A stretch of 64,000 nucleotides of DNA from contig CAYPGR010000004.1 in NCBI GenBank assembly GCA_964410505.1, positions 21,670-85,669 of the forward strand, read 5' to 3'. The stretch comes from UBA1361 sp041656375. GTDB lineage: Bacteria > Bacillota_I > Bacilli_A > RFN20 > CAG-826. This document shows positions 52,685-61,784 of this stretch, in pieces (position 1 is the stretch's first letter; each line of letters starts with the position of its first letter). A model generated the notes under the pieces. That model was not told the DNA's origin, made no database searches, and saw nothing but the letters and a program-made list of their open reading frames with translations. The translations under genes were made by a program, and so were the position numbers.

Positions 52685-55432
52685 ATGAATCCTTTTTGGT
52701 TATGGTTAAAGCGAACATTTAATGGTGAAAATTTAAAGAAGGTATTTCTCACTACTTTACCCTATGTCCTTGCTTTCTTATTACCGATGCTTTTAGCGGT
52801 TGACCTCTTTCGTCAAAATGGATATTTTCCCTTCGATCAAAATGGCCATAGTTTGGCGATGATTGATATGCAGGGGCAATACATTCCTTTTTTTCGGTAT
52901 TACAAACAACTTTTAGCGGGTGATGTTGACCTCTTTTATACCCTCGGTAAGGTACTTGGTGGCGACATGTTATCGATTTTTCTATATTATCTTGCCTCAC
53001 CATTTAATTTGCTAGTGGCTTTTGTTTCTAATATTGATCTACCAATCGCGCTTGTTTGGATTGTTATCTTAAAGTTATCTACCGCAGGGTTAACATCCTT
53101 TATTGTCCTAAACAAACTTCATAAAAACACCTATGTTAACCTCATTTTTTCTATAGCTTATGCTCTTATCGCCTATAACTTTGTTTATTATTCCAATATT
53201 ATGTGGCTTGATGGCGTCCTTGCTTTACCACTTGTCGCGCTTGGAATTAATTATATTGTGCGTGATAAATCAATCCTACTTTATGTATTTTCGCTTACCT
53301 ATGTCCTCATGACATCGTGGTATATCGGGATCATGGTTTGCTTATTTAGCGTCTTTTTTTTCATCACCGATTACATAAGCGAGTTCGGTGGTTCGCTTAC
53401 AAAAACACGGCCCCTCATTAAGTTCACCGTTGCTTCGCTTGTCGCCGGCATCGCTTCCTTTGCCTTTTGGGGAACTGCCATTATTAATATTATGGGGACC
53501 AAAGGGTCTTCGAGTTTTACGAAGCTATCGACAACAATTCGCCTTTTTTACGACGCGATTAATATTGAACGTGGTTTTATTTTTGGTGGTTATCAAGGGA
53601 TGAGTGATATCACGGGGCAAACCGTTGTTTTCTATGTCGGGGCTATTCCATCAATTTTGACTCTCCTATTTTTTGTAAATCCCGCTTTTACGATCAAAAA
53701 GAGGCTAGCAGTCGGAGGACTATTTGCACTCTATCTTTTAGCTTTTTTTAATAAAGGATTAGATCACCTCTTCCATGGCGGTCCAGCCCCCAATTGGTTT
53801 CCGGGTCGATATTCATTTATTTTTGGTTTTTTAATCATTTTTTACGGCGCAAAATCATTTACAAAAATAGGTCAACTGAGATGGTTTAGTTTTTTGGCGC
53901 CGATTGCAGTCTATGCCGCTTTGTTAGTGAAAATAAGCACTAGCGGATACTTCTTTATGAACCAAGGGATTATTCTATTTAGTGCGAGTCTGACTCTCAT
54001 CTTTTTCGTCTACTTGATTGAACGGGAGGTATGGATCAGAAGAATGAGAACCATCCATTATCGTATCTTAGTGAAAAAAGGTAGTCTATCACTTTTAACC
54101 TTCTTCTTACTTATTCTTAGCATGAGTAATGTCTATAGTAACAATGATGAAATCCTCAAACGTTTTGATGAAACCTTGCGCCATCAAACGATGGCCTCGT
54201 ACATCTCGGATGAGAAATTAACATCAGTCTTTGATTATCTTAAGGGCTATGATGATAGTCTTTATCGAGTCGAAAAGTCCTTTATTCGCCAGGGAACTTA
54301 CAATAATGCGAATAATGATGCCCTCTATTATGGTTATAACGGTTTATCGCACTATTCTTCGAGTGAAAAGAAATCAACCATGAATTATCTTAAAAAAATC
54401 GGTTATCAATACAATGGATTTAATCTTAATTATGAAAATGGCTCTACCTTAGCAATGAACGCCTACCTAGGCGTGAAATATATCCTTGATAAAGGACGAA
54501 ATATAAATCTAGATTTTGTCAGTCACCTCGATTCATTACCCTACACCGATGAAGATGGGGTGAAAATCTATCAAAATGATTATGCGTTACCGTTTCTTTT
54601 TCCGATTCGTAATTCAAATTACGAATATGTCAGTGAAGGAAGACGTATCAATGACAATGAAATTTATTGGTTTGATATGTTTGAATACCAAAATAGTATT
54701 TTCAAAACGATGGTGAGTACCGTTGTTGATGAATTTGGACTTCAAAAAGATATTTTCAAGAAAGCGACGTATACTAAAACACTTGCAAATGTTTCCGCCC
54801 TCAGTGATCCATTTACTTATGAAGTACCGAGCAATGGCGCACTGGTTTATCAAATTGATTATGATCAAAATGCCAATTACTATTACTATTTCCACACCAG
54901 AGATACGCGCGATTTATTTTTATACGAAAATGGGTCCTCTCGTTCCTATTTTTCTTATCACAGTTATCAAGTAAACGGGCTTAGACAAACGGGGCCAACT
55001 GGACAACTAGCAGTCAGAATCGATTCACCAAAAGCAAAGGTTTATGTGCAAGAAGCCATCTATTATGAAGATTTAGCAGTGCTTGAAGAATATATTGCAG
55101 CGATAAAAGCCCAAGCTGGCGTGGATTTAAAACAAGATACGACGTCGCATTATGCGGCAAGTGTGACAACGAATAATGCTGACCAAATGATGCTACTAAC
55201 GCTTCCTTATGACGAAAATTTTAGAATTTTTGTTGATGGCAAAAAAATAGAATCTTTCACGCGTTTTAATATTTTTACGGGGTTCACAATCAAAAATTCG
55301 GGTGTCCATCAGGTGGTCATCAAATATGTCCAACCTAGTTTTACAATTGGCATTCCGCTGATGTTTATTTCCTTAAGCGCCACGGTTGGTGCGATTTTAG
55401 TGTTGAAGCATGGTCGTCGAAAAGAGTCTTAA
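52685..55432 (+). CDS. yfhO: YfhO-family membrane glycosyltransferase (GT-C fold)
   Basis: 915 aa. A dozen or so TMs occupy the first ~480 residues, followed by an extracytoplasmic domain and a final TM near residue 885. Family features are DQNGHSLAMIDMQGQYIPFFRYY near residue 52 and LWLDG-like MWLDGVLALPL. In Bacillus, YfhO transfers a sugar from the CsbB/GtrB lipid carrier to surface polymers. TATAAT ends 6 nt before the ATG and no SD is visible. Its 3' end overlaps the convergent gene by 4 nt. Confidence 0.88.
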   Translation: MNPFWLWLKRTFNGENLKKVFLTTLPYVLAFLLPMLLAVDLFRQNGYFPFDQNGHSLAMIDMQGQYIPFFRYYKQLLAGDVDLFYTLGKVLGGDMLSIFLYYLASPFNLLVAFVSNIDLPIALVWIVILKLSTAGLTSFIVLNKLHKNTYVNLIFSIAYALIAYNFVYYSNIMWLDGVLALPLVALGINYIVRDKSILLYVFSLTYVLMTSWYIGIMVCLFSVFFFITDYISEFGGSLTKTRPLIKFTVASLVAGIASFAFWGTAIINIMGTKGSSSFTKLSTTIRLFYDAINIERGFIFGGYQGMSDITGQTVVFYVGAIPSILTLLFFVNPAFTIKKRLAVGGLFALYLLAFFNKGLDHLFHGGPAPNWFPGRYSFIFGFLIIFYGAKSFTKIGQLRWFSFLAPIAVYAALLVKISTSGYFFMNQGIILFSASLTLIFFVYLIEREVWIRRMRTIHYRILVKKGSLSLLTFFLLILSMSNVYSNNDEILKRFDETLRHQTMASYISDEKLTSVFDYLKGYDDSLYRVEKSFIRQGTYNNANNDALYYGYNGLSHYSSSEKKSTMNYLKKIGYQYNGFNLNYENGSTLAMNAYLGVKYILDKGRNINLDFVSHLDSLPYTDEDGVKIYQNDYALPFLFPIRNSNYEYVSEGRRINDNEIYWFDMFEYQNSIFKTMVSTVVDEFGLQKDIFKKATYTKTLANVSALSDPFTYEVPSNGALVYQIDYDQNANYYYYFHTRDTRDLFLYENGSSRSYFSYHSYQVNGLRQTGPTGQLAVRIDSPKAKVYVQEAIYYEDLAVLEEYIAAIKAQAGVDLKQDTTSHYAASVTTNNADQMMLLTLPYDENFRIFVDGKKIESFTRFNIFTGFTIKNSGVHQVVIKYVQPSFTIGIPLMFISLSATVGAILVLKHGRRKES

Positions 55433-56718
55433 TTAAGACGAGGCTTTAGATTGTTTTCGTTTTCAATTTTTTCCAATACTTTGGGAGCTTCATAAATCAA
55501 ATATATAATAAGGAATAAGTTGATTAACGCCGCTAGCCGGACACTATCTTGATCCAAAAATTTGAAGATATAGCCGCCCATTAAAAAGTGGGTATAGGCA
55601 AGGACTGAGGAGAAGGACATTAAGAGACCAAGCCAGTATTTTCGTTTGTATACCAAAACATATAAAATGACAAAAGCATCTGCCATATAGAAATATCGCT
55701 CATGCATATGGGGCAGAACAAAAGGTGATAATAGTGAAAAGAGGACGGCAACATAGATGGTGTTTTTAGGGGTTGCTGGTACCTTGTAGTGGAATAATAC
55801 CAAAATGGCAACACCGATGGCGGCAAACGCCCCGATAATGCCAGCGCCTGCATTAATCCCACCTTTAAGGGCGGAAAATTCGAAGAAAGCATAGATTGAA
55901 CCGGCGCCGTAATTGGCGTTTTTATATAATCCCGTAATTTGAAGTTTGTACATATCAAAAGGCATATTAAAAGGTGCGCCAGCGATATAACTCGGAATAA
56001 AGGTTACAAAAATAGCGGCAAATAGAATAATTAATGACCGTAATTTAAACACTTTATTGAGCCATAAAAAGACTAATACTGGTAAAAAGAAGGTGGTTTG
56101 CAATTTTATGGCAATCGCAAAGCCAAGCAGCACCATTGCCCAACCATGTTTTTCCCGGATAAGAAAATACAACGTCCACACGACAAGGGCGACATACATT
56201 TGATCGGCTTGCCCCCAAAGCCCAGAGTTTAAGATGCTCGTTGGGAAGAAGACCAAAACGATAAAACTGATGAGTGAAAAATAATGATTCTTATTCCAAA
56301 GTCTAATCAACTTAATAACCCCAAAGGCTAAAATATAATCAAATAAAATACTTGAGAGTTTAATGGATACAATTCCATCAAGGGGTAAGTAGGATAATAA
56401 CGCCAGGATGTTGATATACGCGACCGGATAATCACCCGGTTTAGAGATCACTTGTGGCGTCCACGGATAAGAACCCATCGCTTTAAAGCCACCATTTTGC
56501 TTCAAAAAATTAAACCATGGTAAGAGGGCCCCATACATATCGCCACTTAAATAGCGAATAAAGACCCAACGAACAAGAAATGATAAGACAAAGATGACGG
56601 CAAAGACGAGGATAAGATAGTATCTCCGAAAGTAAGTCATAAAGAGGTCAAATATTTTGTTGCAAAAAGTATCTATGCTTTTACTTATCTTTATAAGCCA
56701 GTTTTTTAATGGTTTCAT
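55429..56718 (-). CDS. Gpi18-like GT-C mannosyltransferase family membrane protein
   Basis: 429 aa with about ten TMs. Hallmarks are the acidic first loop (SGDMYGALLPWF), SGLWGQADQMYVALV and the following IKLQTTFFLPV, and PHMHERYFY, as in Gpi18-related mannosyltransferases. It would use a polyprenyl-linked sugar on the outer face. SD AAGGAG. Forms an operon with the gtrA gene 18 nt upstream. Confidence 0.82.
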   Translation of the reverse strand: MKPLKNWLIKISKSIDTFCNKIFDLFMTYFRRYYLILVFAVIFVLSFLVRWVFIRYLSGDMYGALLPWFNFLKQNGGFKAMGSYPWTPQVISKPGDYPVAYINILALLSYLPLDGIVSIKLSSILFDYILAFGVIKLIRLWNKNHYFSLISFIVLVFFPTSILNSGLWGQADQMYVALVVWTLYFLIREKHGWAMVLLGFAIAIKLQTTFFLPVLVFLWLNKVFKLRSLIILFAAIFVTFIPSYIAGAPFNMPFDMYKLQITGLYKNANYGAGSIYAFFEFSALKGGINAGAGIIGAFAAIGVAILVLFHYKVPATPKNTIYVAVLFSLLSPFVLPHMHERYFYMADAFVILYVLVYKRKYWLGLLMSFSSVLAYTHFLMGGYIFKFLDQDSVRLAALINLFLIIYLIYEAPKVLEKIENENNLKPRLN

Positions 56719-56736
56719 GATGAACTCCTTCGTGCG

Positions 56737-57225
56737 TTATACATTTTCTTTTTTGGGCTTAAACAAGAATACTTTACGAGTGACGTAGTTGTAAATGAGA
56801 ACAATAAAAGTCGCAAAACCAAAGACAATCACAAACCAGAAGAAATTCTCATCCATTGGAATGATGAGATTACCAAGTTCTTTAATGCCGTAGTTAATGA
56901 GAAAACCGCCTGTACTTAATAGGACAAAAAGGACAAATCCATTCAATGAACGTGATGTCTTTGTATTTTCAACATTTTTAAAGACAAGAACGATGGACAA
57001 AATATAATTTGTAATCACGCCAAATATAAAACCCGCTAATGAGGCAACAAATATATTAGAGGTTAACTTAAATATCCATAAGATATAAACTTCACCACGG
57101 GGGTAGATCACATACTGGACTAAGGCACTAACAAGGAAATCGACGGCGGTGCAGATGACGCCAACAATAATAAAGCGCAGAATTTCTGCTTGATTTGTTT
57201 TATTTAACAGGAATTTTTTAAGCAT
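56737..57225 (-). CDS. GtrA/GtcA-family flippase
   Basis: 162 aa from ATG 57225 (MLKKFLLNK), with GGAGG 12 nt upstream. Longer in-frame starts exist but lack an SD. Four TMs; the GtrA pattern ILRFIIVGVICTAVDFLVSALV and the ITNYILSIVLVFKN segment are clear. GtrA proteins are proposed to flip polyprenyl-phosphate sugars made by GtrB to the outer leaflet. Confidence 0.85.
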   Translation of the reverse strand: MLKKFLLNKTNQAEILRFIIVGVICTAVDFLVSALVQYVIYPRGEVYILWIFKLTSNIFVASLAGFIFGVITNYILSIVLVFKNVENTKTSRSLNGFVLFVLLSTGGFLINYGIKELGNLIIPMDENFFWFVIVFGFATFIVLIYNYVTRKVFLFKPKKENV

Positions 57226-57332
57226 GTTGATGAGGTTCCTCCATGTAAAACTCATTTTAGCATTTATTAGTTTTAAAACTAAAATTAATAAGACAAGTAA
57301 ACTATTTGTCACTTCATTTTGTAATAATTTGA

Positions 57333-57338
57333 TATAAT
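57333..57338 (+). promoter_or_regulatory. pduL extended -10 box
   Basis: TGA-extended TATAAT, 27 nt before ATG 57366; no good -35. Confidence 0.5.
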
Positions 57339-57365
57339 TAGCCCGATAACTGAAGGAGAAAACAT

Positions 57366-57941
57366 ATGCGTAAAATATTAGTAGAAACATCCGCCCGGCA
57401 TATTCACTTAAGTAAAGCTGATTTAGCAATCTTATGCGGAGAAAATTCCGAACTTGCGGTTCGGGGCATGCTTAGTCAACCTGGTCAATATGCAAGCACC
57501 ACAAAATTAACAGTCGTTGGTTTAAAAAGAAACTTCGAAGGGGTCACCGTCCTTGGACCGACCCGTGGCGCGAGCCAAGTTGAAATTTCACAAACGGATG
57601 CCTTTGCCCTTGGCTTAGTTGCTCCCATTCGTGAAAGTGGTGATATTAAAGGGACCCCAGGCGTCACCTTAATTGGTCCTGCTGGATCTGTCACTTTAAA
57701 AGAAGGTTTAATTATTGCCAAACGGCATATTCACATGACGCCCGCTGATGCTGAAGAGTTCGGCGTTAAAAATGGTGAAATCGTTGCGGTTCGTGTTAAG
57801 ACTGATGAACGGAGTCTTGTCTTCGAAGATGTCGTTATTCGGGTGCGCGAAGACTTCGCATTAGCCATGCACATCGATACGGATGAAGCCAATGCTGCCG
57901 GGATCAAAGGTAGTGTCCTTGGCGAATTGATTAAGCTCTAA
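57366..57941 (+). CDS. pduL: PduL-type phosphate acyltransferase
   Basis: 191 aa. Two β-barrel halves each carry an HIH motif (SARHIHLSKADL and AKRHIHMTPADA) that binds the metals, plus LGPTRGASQVE. Interconverts acyl-CoA and acyl phosphate. With no microcompartment genes nearby, it is probably the housekeeping phosphotransacetylase replacing Pta. It lacks the encapsulation peptide of Pdu versions. SD AAGGAG; followed by a strong terminator. Confidence 0.92.
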   Translation: MRKILVETSARHIHLSKADLAILCGENSELAVRGMLSQPGQYASTTKLTVVGLKRNFEGVTVLGPTRGASQVEISQTDAFALGLVAPIRESGDIKGTPGVTLIGPAGSVTLKEGLIIAKRHIHMTPADAEEFGVKNGEIVAVRVKTDERSLVFEDVVIRVREDFALAMHIDTDEANAAGIKGSVLGELIKL

Positions 57942-57957
57942 AATTGGATAAAAAAGT

Positions 57958-57980
57958 AAGGTGGGGAGACCCACCTTTTT
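57958..57980 (+). terminator. pduL terminator
   Basis: 8-bp stem AAGGTGGG/CCCACCTT with a GAGA loop, then T run. Confidence 0.88.
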
Positions 57981-57983
57981 CTT

Positions 57984-58012
57984 TTGACTTAAAGACCCCT
58001 ATTCTGTATAAT
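57984..58012 (+). promoter_or_regulatory. metK promoter
   Basis: TTGACT (57984-57989), 17-bp spacer, TATAAT (58007-58012). Predicted start at about 58019 coincides with the first base of the riboswitch P1. Confidence 0.85.
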
Positions 58013-58019
58013 AAGCCTA

Positions 58020-58146
58020 CCTTATCAAGAACTACATTCCGGCAATGATGTAGTAGCAACTCTTATGAACATAAGTAAGTGCTCGCCAAAGGCAAATCGT
58101 AACGATAAGGAAAGTGTTAAATTACTTTCCTTGGGAAAGTATTTTT
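58020..58146 (+). promoter_or_regulatory. SAM-I-superfamily-like riboswitch with attenuator before metK
   Basis: P1 pairs CCTTATC (58020-58026) with GATAAGG (58104-58110), and the 5' strand continues AAGA as in the S-box. P2 is a simple hairpin ACTACAT/ATGTAGT without the kink-turn. P3 pairs ACTCTTATG with CATAAG..AGT, flanked by GCAAC and GTGCT as in the S-box core. P4 is GCC-AAA-GGC. The platform is explicit: antiterminator AAGGAAAGT (58107-58115) with ACTTTCCTT (58124-58132), which competes with P1, and terminator ACTTTC/GAAAGT (58124-58140) plus T5. SAM binding should stop metK transcription. Confidence 0.75.
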
Positions 58147-58163
58147 AATTAAAGGGGGAAAAT

Positions 58164-59345
58164 ATGACGAAATATAAATTATTTACAAGCGAATCGGTGA
58201 GTGAAGGCCATCCCGATAAGCTATGCGATCAAATTAGTGATGCGATTCTTGATGCCGCGTTAGCAATTGATCCCAATGCACGCGTGGCGGCAGAAGTTTT
58301 TGCGACGACGAATTTTGTCTTAATTAGCGGCGAAATCACATTAGAGGGACATGCCCCTGATTATGAGACAATTGCGCGGCGCGTCATCGAAGAAGTCGGC
58401 TATACCAATCCCGAACTTGGATTTAGCGCCCAAGAAGCACAAATTCTTGTTAAGATGAACACCCAGAGCCCAGATATTGCCCAAGGGGTGACCCAAACGG
58501 AACCCGAACAACAAGGGGCAGGCGACCAAGGCATTATGTTTGGGTATGCGACCACTGAAAGTGAAGGGTTGATGCCACTTGCGATTGTCATCGCCCACAA
58601 ACTCATGCGCACGGCCACCAAGATGCGGAAAGAAGGTCGTTTTCCTGGTGCTCGTCCCGACATGAAATCACAAGTCACCATGCGGTATTACGAGGATGGA
58701 AAAACAGAAATTGACACCATCTTAATGAGTGTGCAACATGATGATCATATCGATTTTCAAGCTTTTAAAGCGTATATTCATGAAGCAATCATGATTCCTG
58801 TTGTTGAGAGTTTTGGCCTCAACCTTGATTTTAATTTCTTGGTTAATCCCACCGGTCGTTTTGTCACTGGTGGACCAGCGGGTGATACCGGCTTAACAGG
58901 ACGTAAAATAATTGTGGATACATATGGTGGTTACGCAAAACATGGGGGTGGTGCCTTCAGCGGCAAAGATCCCAGCAAAGTCGATCGAAGCGCCGCTTAT
59001 TATGCGCGTTATATTGCAAAGAACATCGTGGCATCTGGCGCATGTGAACGGGTTGAAATTCAACTCAGTTACGCGATTGGTATCCCGTCTCCAATTAGTA
59101 TACACGTCGATACATTTAATACTGAAACGGTCTCAATTGATCTTATTTTTGCCGCGATTAAGAAATATTTTGATTGCCGCCCTGGGATGATTACAAAGGA
59201 ATTCAGTTTGCGCAAGCCCACTTTTAAATATCAAAGTTTAAGTGCCTTAGGCCACTTTGGGCGACCTGATTTAGATACGCCTTGGGAAAAGACCGATAAA
59301 GCCGATTTGCTCCGTGCTTTTTTCAATAAACCGCTTTCTAAGTGA
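58164..59345 (+). CDS. metK: S-adenosylmethionine synthetase
   Basis: 393 aa, standard. Motifs are SEGHPDKLCDQISDAILD, GAGDQGIMFGYA, and GGGAFSGKDPSKVDRSAAY. Makes SAM from methionine and ATP, the cofactor for MiaB, RsmG and other methyltransferases here. Its leader carries a SAM-type riboswitch, consistent with feedback control. SD AAAGGGGG; TGA stop. Confidence 0.97.
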   Translation: MTKYKLFTSESVSEGHPDKLCDQISDAILDAALAIDPNARVAAEVFATTNFVLISGEITLEGHAPDYETIARRVIEEVGYTNPELGFSAQEAQILVKMNTQSPDIAQGVTQTEPEQQGAGDQGIMFGYATTESEGLMPLAIVIAHKLMRTATKMRKEGRFPGARPDMKSQVTMRYYEDGKTEIDTILMSVQHDDHIDFQAFKAYIHEAIMIPVVESFGLNLDFNFLVNPTGRFVTGGPAGDTGLTGRKIIVDTYGGYAKHGGGAFSGKDPSKVDRSAAYYARYIAKNIVASGACERVEIQLSYAIGIPSPISIHVDTFNTETVSIDLIFAAIKKYFDCRPGMITKEFSLRKPTFKYQSLSALGHFGRPDLDTPWEKTDKADLLRAFFNKPLSK

Positions 59346-59433
59346 AAAAGGTCATCAGATTTTCAAATCTTTTGAGTGCATGGTAAAATAAAATTACAAA
59401 GAAAGCCATCTCTTGATAGAAAGGAACTGATAC

Positions 59434-59988
59434 ATGAAATATCAAATTGTTGGCAAAAACATCGTCGTAACAGACGCAATAAGAAATGCGCTCCAAAAAA
59501 AGCTTTCACGCATGGACAAATACTTTATCATTAGTGATGAAATTGATTGTCGAGCGGTTGTGAGCAAACAACGGGCGATGGCCAAAGTAGAAGTGACGAT
59601 CTTTACGAAGCATCTTGACTTTCGTTCCGAGGAAAAAGACCCCGATTTATATGCAGCTTTTGATAAAGCGATTGATGCGCTTCAACAGCAAATGCGTAAA
59701 CTAAAGACGCGATTAAGCCGTAAACATAAATTAAGTTTAGGTGAAGCAATTGCCTTTGAAAACTTTGATGCCGCTGCAGAAGAAAAAGACCTAGATGCTG
59801 ACAAAGTTGTGAGAATGAAGTCAATCTATTTAGAACCGATGGCGCTTGAAGATGCCATTACTAGAATGGAAGCCTTAGGCCATAAATTCTTCCTCTATTT
59901 AGATATGGAAGACAACTTAATTTCGCTCCTTTATATGCGAAATGATGGCGGTTACGGAATTATCCAATCTGAAAATAAATTAAAGTAA
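59434..59988 (+). CDS. hpf: Long-form ribosome hibernation promoting factor
   Basis: 184 aa. The N-terminal S30AE domain (MKYQIVGKNIVVTDAIRNALQKKLSRMDKYF) and the C-terminal dimerisation domain (VVRMKSIYLEPM, ALGHKFFLYLDME) show the long Firmicute form that forms 100S dimers. A TGG-extended TAAAAT near 59381 is a probable promoter. SD AAAGGAA. Confidence 0.94.
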   Translation: MKYQIVGKNIVVTDAIRNALQKKLSRMDKYFIISDEIDCRAVVSKQRAMAKVEVTIFTKHLDFRSEEKDPDLYAAFDKAIDALQQQMRKLKTRLSRKHKLSLGEAIAFENFDAAAEEKDLDADKVVRMKSIYLEPMALEDAITRMEALGHKFFLYLDMEDNLISLLYMRNDGGYGIIQSENKLK

Positions 59989-60005
59989 ATCTCAAAATAA
60001 TAGAT

Positions 60006-60033
60006 AAGGGCTAGTCTAAGACTAGTCCTTTTT
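60006..60033 (+). terminator. hpf terminator
   Basis: 10-bp stem AGGGCTAGTC/GACTAGTCCT (one G-T) with TAA loop and T5. Confidence 0.85.
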
Positions 60034-60076
60034 ATTTTCTTAGAAAAAATTCGTTTTTGTTGTATAATTACATAGC

Positions 60077-60913
60077 ATGGAAAAACACGTTAAACTTCTC
60101 GCTAGTGATCTTGATGGTACCCTCTTTTATCCAAAACGGCGGATAACGATGATTGCCAAAAAAAATCGTAAATTTCTTACCCGATTTTTAAATGAGGGCA
60201 ATAAACTTGTTTTCGTCACCGGTCGAAGTCCCGCATACGCAAAAAAAGTTTCGCGAAAACTTGGTCATGAAATTGATGTCATTGGGATGAATGGGGCTTA
60301 TACCATTATTGATGGTAAAGTTGAAAATGAACATTTTCTTGATTTCAATATTGCAAAGATGCTTTTTGACCTTAACTCACTATTTCCCATCCTTGGAACC
60401 ATGCTTATCTCAAGAAAACACCCCCTTCTCATATCGACGCCTCCCATTAGTGCGGCATTCCGTCTTTTTTACCGTGTCTATTACTGGTTTCAAGGCGTTT
60501 ATGCGGAAGATTATCATTTCTCAAATGAAGAATTTGTGCGAGAAATTAAATCTAAGGAAGTGTACAAACTCATGATTTTCTTTGGTTTATCAAAACGCGG
60601 GGTTAAAACCGCAGCCAAAGCCAATAATTATTTACGAGAATTTTATCCGGGCCAATTTGAGGCAAGTTGGACGAATGGGTTTATCGAAATTACCCCAATT
60701 GGTTCTTCAAAGGCGGGTGGACTAGAGCGGTATATTGCCTCAAAAAACATGACGGATGATCAGGTCTATGTGGTCGGTGATTCTGGAAATGATATCTCAA
60801 TGTTTAATGCTTTTTATGATCGTTCCTTTTGTTTAAAACATTCTCATAAAAAAGTAAAACGTTATGCGAAAACGATTATCCGTCGTTTTCATCATTTAGA
60901 ACGATATTTATAG
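60077..60913 (+). CDS. Cof-type HAD phosphatase
   Basis: 278 aa. HAD motif I DLDGTLF at residues 12-18, motif II TGRSPAYA, C2 cap in the middle, and motif IV GDSGNDISMF. Cof-family enzymes dephosphorylate sugar phosphates, FMN or PLP; the substrate cannot be assigned. TATAAT (60063-60068) ends 8 nt before the ATG with no SD, another leaderless candidate. First gene of a four-gene run. Confidence 0.88.
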   Translation: MEKHVKLLASDLDGTLFYPKRRITMIAKKNRKFLTRFLNEGNKLVFVTGRSPAYAKKVSRKLGHEIDVIGMNGAYTIIDGKVENEHFLDFNIAKMLFDLNSLFPILGTMLISRKHPLLISTPPISAAFRLFYRVYYWFQGVYAEDYHFSNEEFVREIKSKEVYKLMIFFGLSKRGVKTAAKANNYLREFYPGQFEASWTNGFIEITPIGSSKAGGLERYIASKNMTDDQVYVVGDSGNDISMFNAFYDRSFCLKHSHKKVKRYAKTIIRRFHHLERYL

Positions 60914-60925
60914 GAGGTTAGTCAT

Positions 60926-61783
60926 ATGACTACAATTACAGCTTATATTTTTGGCATCTATCAACTGAGTATGATGGTTCGTGATGTCCTTGGCTACGTC
61001 GCCCCACAAGGTGAAAAGAAATTTAGCAAAGATGCTTATGAAAGAAGAAGTAAAACCTTTGAATTACTTTCGGGAGAAGGTAGTCCGTTTGCACATTTTG
61101 TTTCGATTAATAAAGATAAATCAGAAAAACTTGTCGGCAACTTAAGTGAATTCCAAAAAGACATTTACTCTTCAGAATCCCTAATCTTCCGGGTTGTCGG
61201 TGACTTTGTTGAAGTTGACGCCAGTCAACATTTACGCGTTTACGATATGACCATTGGCATCTATCAAACTTTCTCGGATATTTTAAAAGGCTACTTACAA
61301 TTTGGTGAACAAAATCCTGAATTTGATAAACGCGTGGCAACCTTAATCCGTGAAGACGAATATTATTTCCGTTCGCTTGCTCACTTTGCCCTTGTAAATG
61401 ATCTATTTAAATTATTCAAAGAATATAGTGACGCTCGGAATCGTGATAAAAGTGATGACAACCCGGTCGCGAAATTTATTAATGAAGATATCAAAAAAGT
61501 AGTTGGGTTTATTAATTTCTTAGATAAACACAATACCATAAAAAATGTAACCTACAAACTGATGACCGACAATGTGAAAGCCTTTATTGAAAATATGTCA
61601 GGTCAACGCGAATTACCAGCAGGTAAGAACTTCCCTGAGGTCTTTAATGAACTGAATGCGATGTGTCTTAAAACGCTCCAAGATGCAGAAGCCAAATGGC
61701 GCGATCTATTCTTACCACTCGCCCGTGAGCATGCGGATATGCTTAACAATAACGAAAGAAAGAATCCTGAGGATTTGTCCTAA
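60926..61783 (+). CDS. Hypothetical protein, helical
   Basis: 285 aa, which I do not recognise. The first 25 residues are mildly hydrophobic (AYIFGIYQLSMMVRDVLGYV) but not a clear signal. The rest is mixed-charge and predicted helical with many Phe/Tyr, compatible with a cytoplasmic helical bundle. SD AGGAGG gives a confident start. It lies between a Cof phosphatase and degV, one nt from the latter, so it is co-expressed with them. Confidence 0.75.
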   Translation: MTTITAYIFGIYQLSMMVRDVLGYVAPQGEKKFSKDAYERRSKTFELLSGEGSPFAHFVSINKDKSEKLVGNLSEFQKDIYSSESLIFRVVGDFVEVDASQHLRVYDMTIGIYQTFSDILKGYLQFGEQNPEFDKRVATLIREDEYYFRSLAHFALVNDLFKLFKEYSDARNRDKSDDNPVAKFINEDIKKVVGFINFLDKHNTIKNVTYKLMTDNVKAFIENMSGQRELPAGKNFPEVFNELNAMCLKTLQDAEAKWRDLFLPLAREHADMLNNNERKNPEDLS

Positions 61784-61784
61784 T

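Noticed and set aside
57226..57429. Longer N-terminus for the GtrA-like protein
   Set aside because: The extra ~68 residues lack family similarity and a SD and would run into the region of the divergent pduL promoter; ATG 57225 gives the usual GtrA length.
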